A stretch of DNA of 64,000 nt from Halolactibacillus alkaliphilus (GTDB lineage Bacteria; Bacillota; Bacilli; Bacillales; Amphibacillaceae). The stretch is from assembly GCF_900115465.1 (NCBI RefSeq), contig NZ_FOWN01000002.1:62001-126000 (forward strand). Direction: 5' to 3'. This document shows, one piece after another, positions 62,196-64,000 of this stretch. The notes under the pieces were generated by a model. It ran no database searches. It was not told where the DNA came from and was given only the letters and a program-made list of their open reading frames with translations. How positions within the stretch are numbered: position 1 is the first letter of the stretch; each line of letters starts with the position of its first letter. The translations under genes were made by a program, and so were the position numbers.

Positions 62196-62954
62196 ATGAC
62201 AACGGATACTATTGATCAGTTATGGGAGAAGTGGAGCGTATCACATGCCCCAGACATAGCTAATCGTCTTGTTGAACATTATCAATATCTAGTTGATTTT
62301 CATGCGCAGCGTATAAGTGTCCATCTACCGAAAAATGTCCAACGGGATGATATTCGAAGTTTGGGCTTTTTTGGTTTGTTTGATGCCTTAAATAAATTTG
62401 AACCAGAAAGAGACCTTAAATTTGATACGTATGCATCTTTTCGAATTCGTGGTGCGATAATTGATGGCTTAAGAAAAGAAGACTGGTTACCACGCTCAAC
62501 AAGAGAAAAAACTAAAAAAATTGAACAAGCGATTCAACTATTAACCCAAACTCTTCAACGTGACCCGAGTGCTGAAGAGGTGGGCCAGCATATTGGCCTT
62601 ACTCGTCAAGAAGTCGAAGAGACAATGAAGGACCACTTATTTAGTAATTTGTTGTCGATAGAAGAAAAAAGCGGTGATAGTGGGGATGACTTTAAAGAAG
62701 GTATTGGCCACTCAATTATCGATAACCAACAATTAACACCAGAAGATGCTATAATGAAAGATGAACATCATCGCGATTTGGCTCAAGCAATAAAAGGTTT
62801 AAATAAGAATGAGCAACTCGTGATTAGCTTGTTTTATTATGATGAATTAACCTTTACTGAAATTGGGCATGTTCTTAATCTAACAACTTCACGCATATCA
62901 CAAATTCATAAACAAGCTGTGTTTAAATTAAAACATGTTTTAAGTAATGACTAA
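62196..62954 (+). CDS. sigD: RNA polymerase sigma factor SigD (FliA type)
   Basis: Sigma-28 for late flagellar, chemotaxis and autolysin genes. The 252-residue protein has region 2 (RDDIRSLGFFGLFDALNKFEP, FDTYASFRIRGAIIDGLRKEDW, in parts), region 3 and region 4 with the helix-turn-helix LTFTEIGHVLNLTTSRISQIHKQ (in parts). AGAAGGGGGAC precedes the ATG. It stands at the far end of the operon as in B. subtilis, so its expression depends on full-length transcription. Confidence 0.97.
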   Translation: MTTDTIDQLWEKWSVSHAPDIANRLVEHYQYLVDFHAQRISVHLPKNVQRDDIRSLGFFGLFDALNKFEPERDLKFDTYASFRIRGAIIDGLRKEDWLPRSTREKTKKIEQAIQLLTQTLQRDPSAEEVGQHIGLTRQEVEETMKDHLFSNLLSIEEKSGDSGDDFKEGIGHSIIDNQQLTPEDAIMKDEHHRDLAQAIKGLNKNEQLVISLFYYDELTFTEIGHVLNLTTSRISQIHKQAVFKLKHVLSND

Positions 62955-62980
62955 TATTGTTAATGGAAAGGCGGATGATT

Positions 62981-64000
62981 GTGGTAGCATTAGATGAGTT
63001 TTTTGAGGTAATGGTGTCAGACGATGAGCTAACAGCAACGCTTAATCTTAAAGAAGAATGGCCAGAGCCTATTGATGAAGGGGTGTTTGAGCGCTGGTTG
63101 ACAAGTCAACAGATTAAAACAGGTATTATTTCACACGTTTTTGATCGTATCCTTGCACAAGACGACCAACTAGAATTTCCTGTGATAATCGCCAGAGGTG
63201 AAGAGGCAATAGATGGTATAGATGGGACCATTCGATTTTTAACTAAAGAATCAGATACTATTAACATAGAAGAACGCGAGAGTTTTAAAGACATACATAA
63301 GATACCTACCGTTGAGAAAGATGAAAAGATTGCCATCATAACACGCCCAGTTCCAGAGGAAAATGGTTATAAAGTAAATGGGAAAGTGATTTACGGAAAA
63401 AAACCAAAGGCTGTTAAGTATACAGCCGGAGAAAATGTCTACTATGATGAAAAAACGCTTAGTTTCTATAGTAGTATTACCGGTAAACCAAGTATTGGTC
63501 GTTCTAAAATAAGTGTGTTTAATACATATGAAGTCCAAAATGATTTATCAATGAAAACAGGAAATGTTAAGTTCGATGGTTCGGTGACGATTCGAGGGAA
63601 TGTGCCTGAAGGTTATTCTGTTGAAGCGACGGGAGATATATATATCCACGGACTCGTCGAAGCAAGCCATATAAAGGCGAATGGGTCTGTTCATATTACT
63701 GAAGGCATTGTTGGTATGAAAAAGGGTGTCATTGATGCAGGTGTCGATATCAACATCGGTTATATCAATCAAGCGACTGTTTCGGCGGGCCAAAATATTA
63801 ATGTGAATAATTCTATTTTACATAGCGAATGTACAGCAGGTGCCCATATTTATTGTCAGGCAGGTCATATTATTGGTGGTGTTTGCTCGGCAGGTGAGTC
63901 AATTGAAGCAAAAGATATTGGCAATAAGATGGATACAAAAACAACTGTAGCAATTGCTGTTAACCAAAAATCTTTAGAACTGGTTAAACAACTTGATTTT
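62981..64000 (+). CDS. FapA family protein (DUF342), 3' end cut by the window
   Basis: The frame is open from GTG 62981 to the window end, 340 codons without a stop. AGGCGG lies six bases before the GTG; ATG 62975 in the same frame is too close to it. After an N-terminal alpha/beta region (with TRPVPEENGYKVNGKVIYGKK, in parts), the protein becomes a run of short glycine-punctuated beta strands (VKFDGSVTIRGNVPEG, GDIYIHGLVEAS, ITEGIVGMKKGVIDAG), the parallel beta-helix of FapA/DUF342 proteins. Function is not settled; some relatives affect polymers or motility. It stands where B. subtilis has swrB. Confidence 0.82.
   Translation, partial: MVALDEFFEVMVSDDELTATLNLKEEWPEPIDEGVFERWLTSQQIKTGIISHVFDRILAQDDQLEFPVIIARGEEAIDGIDGTIRFLTKESDTINIEERESFKDIHKIPTVEKDEKIAIITRPVPEENGYKVNGKVIYGKKPKAVKYTAGENVYYDEKTLSFYSSITGKPSIGRSKISVFNTYEVQNDLSMKTGNVKFDGSVTIRGNVPEGYSVEATGDIYIHGLVEASHIKANGSVHITEGIVGMKKGVIDAGVDINIGYINQATVSAGQNINVNNSILHSECTAGAHIYCQAGHIIGGVCSAGESIEAKDIGNKMDTKTTVAIAVNQKSLELVKQLDF

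Noticed and set aside
63106-63793. Minus-strand open frames inside the FapA-like gene
   Set aside because: Antisense shadows of a clear, continuous plus-strand DUF342 coding frame.
36538-64000. Possible non-flagellar type III secretion island
   Set aside because: All export genes (fliHIJ, fliOPQR, flhBA) match the flagellar set with hook, rod and chemotaxis genes in the usual order; no secretion-specific parts present.

Overview
The window is an AT-rich stretch of chromosome from a motile Bacillaceae-type Firmicute. Gene order follows the Bacillus subtilis backbone from prkC to sigD almost without a break: prkC-rsgA-rpe-thiN, the fapR fatty-acid operon, rnc-smc-ftsY-ffh, rpsP-rimM-trmD-rplS, topA-xerC-hslVU-codY, and one very long fla/che operon. 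No insertion sequence, prophage, CRISPR array, tRNA or rRNA gene was seen. Several genes normally found at these loci are absent: sucCD between ylqH and dprA, trmFO between topA and xerC, ylqD between khpA and rimM, and swrB after sigD. Loss of sucCD would suit a lineage with a reduced TCA cycle, such as Amphibacillus, Halolactibacillus or relatives. That placement is inference only.

Layout: 1-4211, the tail of the PASTA kinase prkC, then rsgA, rpe, thiN, a very short spoVM and (minus strand) rpmB. 4557-8316, asp23 and fakA, then L-serine dehydratase sdaAB/sdaAA. 8339-13983, recG and the fapR-plsX-fabD-fabG-acpP lipid operon, with a FapR operator over its promoter. 14079-21483, rnc, a small minus-strand DUF1128 gene, smc, ftsY, ylxM and ffh. 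21564-25546, rpsP, khpA, rimM, trmD, rplS, a type I signal peptidase and rbgA. 25739-31928, rnhB, the FliK-like ylqG, the FlhB-tail-like ylqH, dprA and topA. 32262-35918, xerC-hslV-hslU-codY. 36538-64000, the fla/che operon: basal body (flgBC, fliEF), switch (fliGMY), export gate and ATPase (fliHIJ, fliOPQR, flhBA), hook (fliK, flgD, flgE), placement (flhFG), chemotaxis (cheY, cheBAWCD) and sigD, ending in a truncated FapA/DUF342 gene.

Together the genes cover ribosome and membrane biogenesis, protein targeting, chromosome handling, nutrient sensing by CodY, and building and steering a flagellum. The operon makes its own late sigma factor SigD. The most useful hidden gene is a 22-codon spoVM between thiN and rpmB, which points to sporulation ancestry. 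I did not find a novel multi-gene system. The observations worth follow-up are cis-elements: a perfect palindrome with a TGTGA-N6-TCACA core in the place of trmFO, a hairpin that may bring a Shine-Dalgarno sequence close to the flbD start, a long hairpin in front of rimM, and a SigD-like promoter in front of rnhB-ylqG-ylqH.
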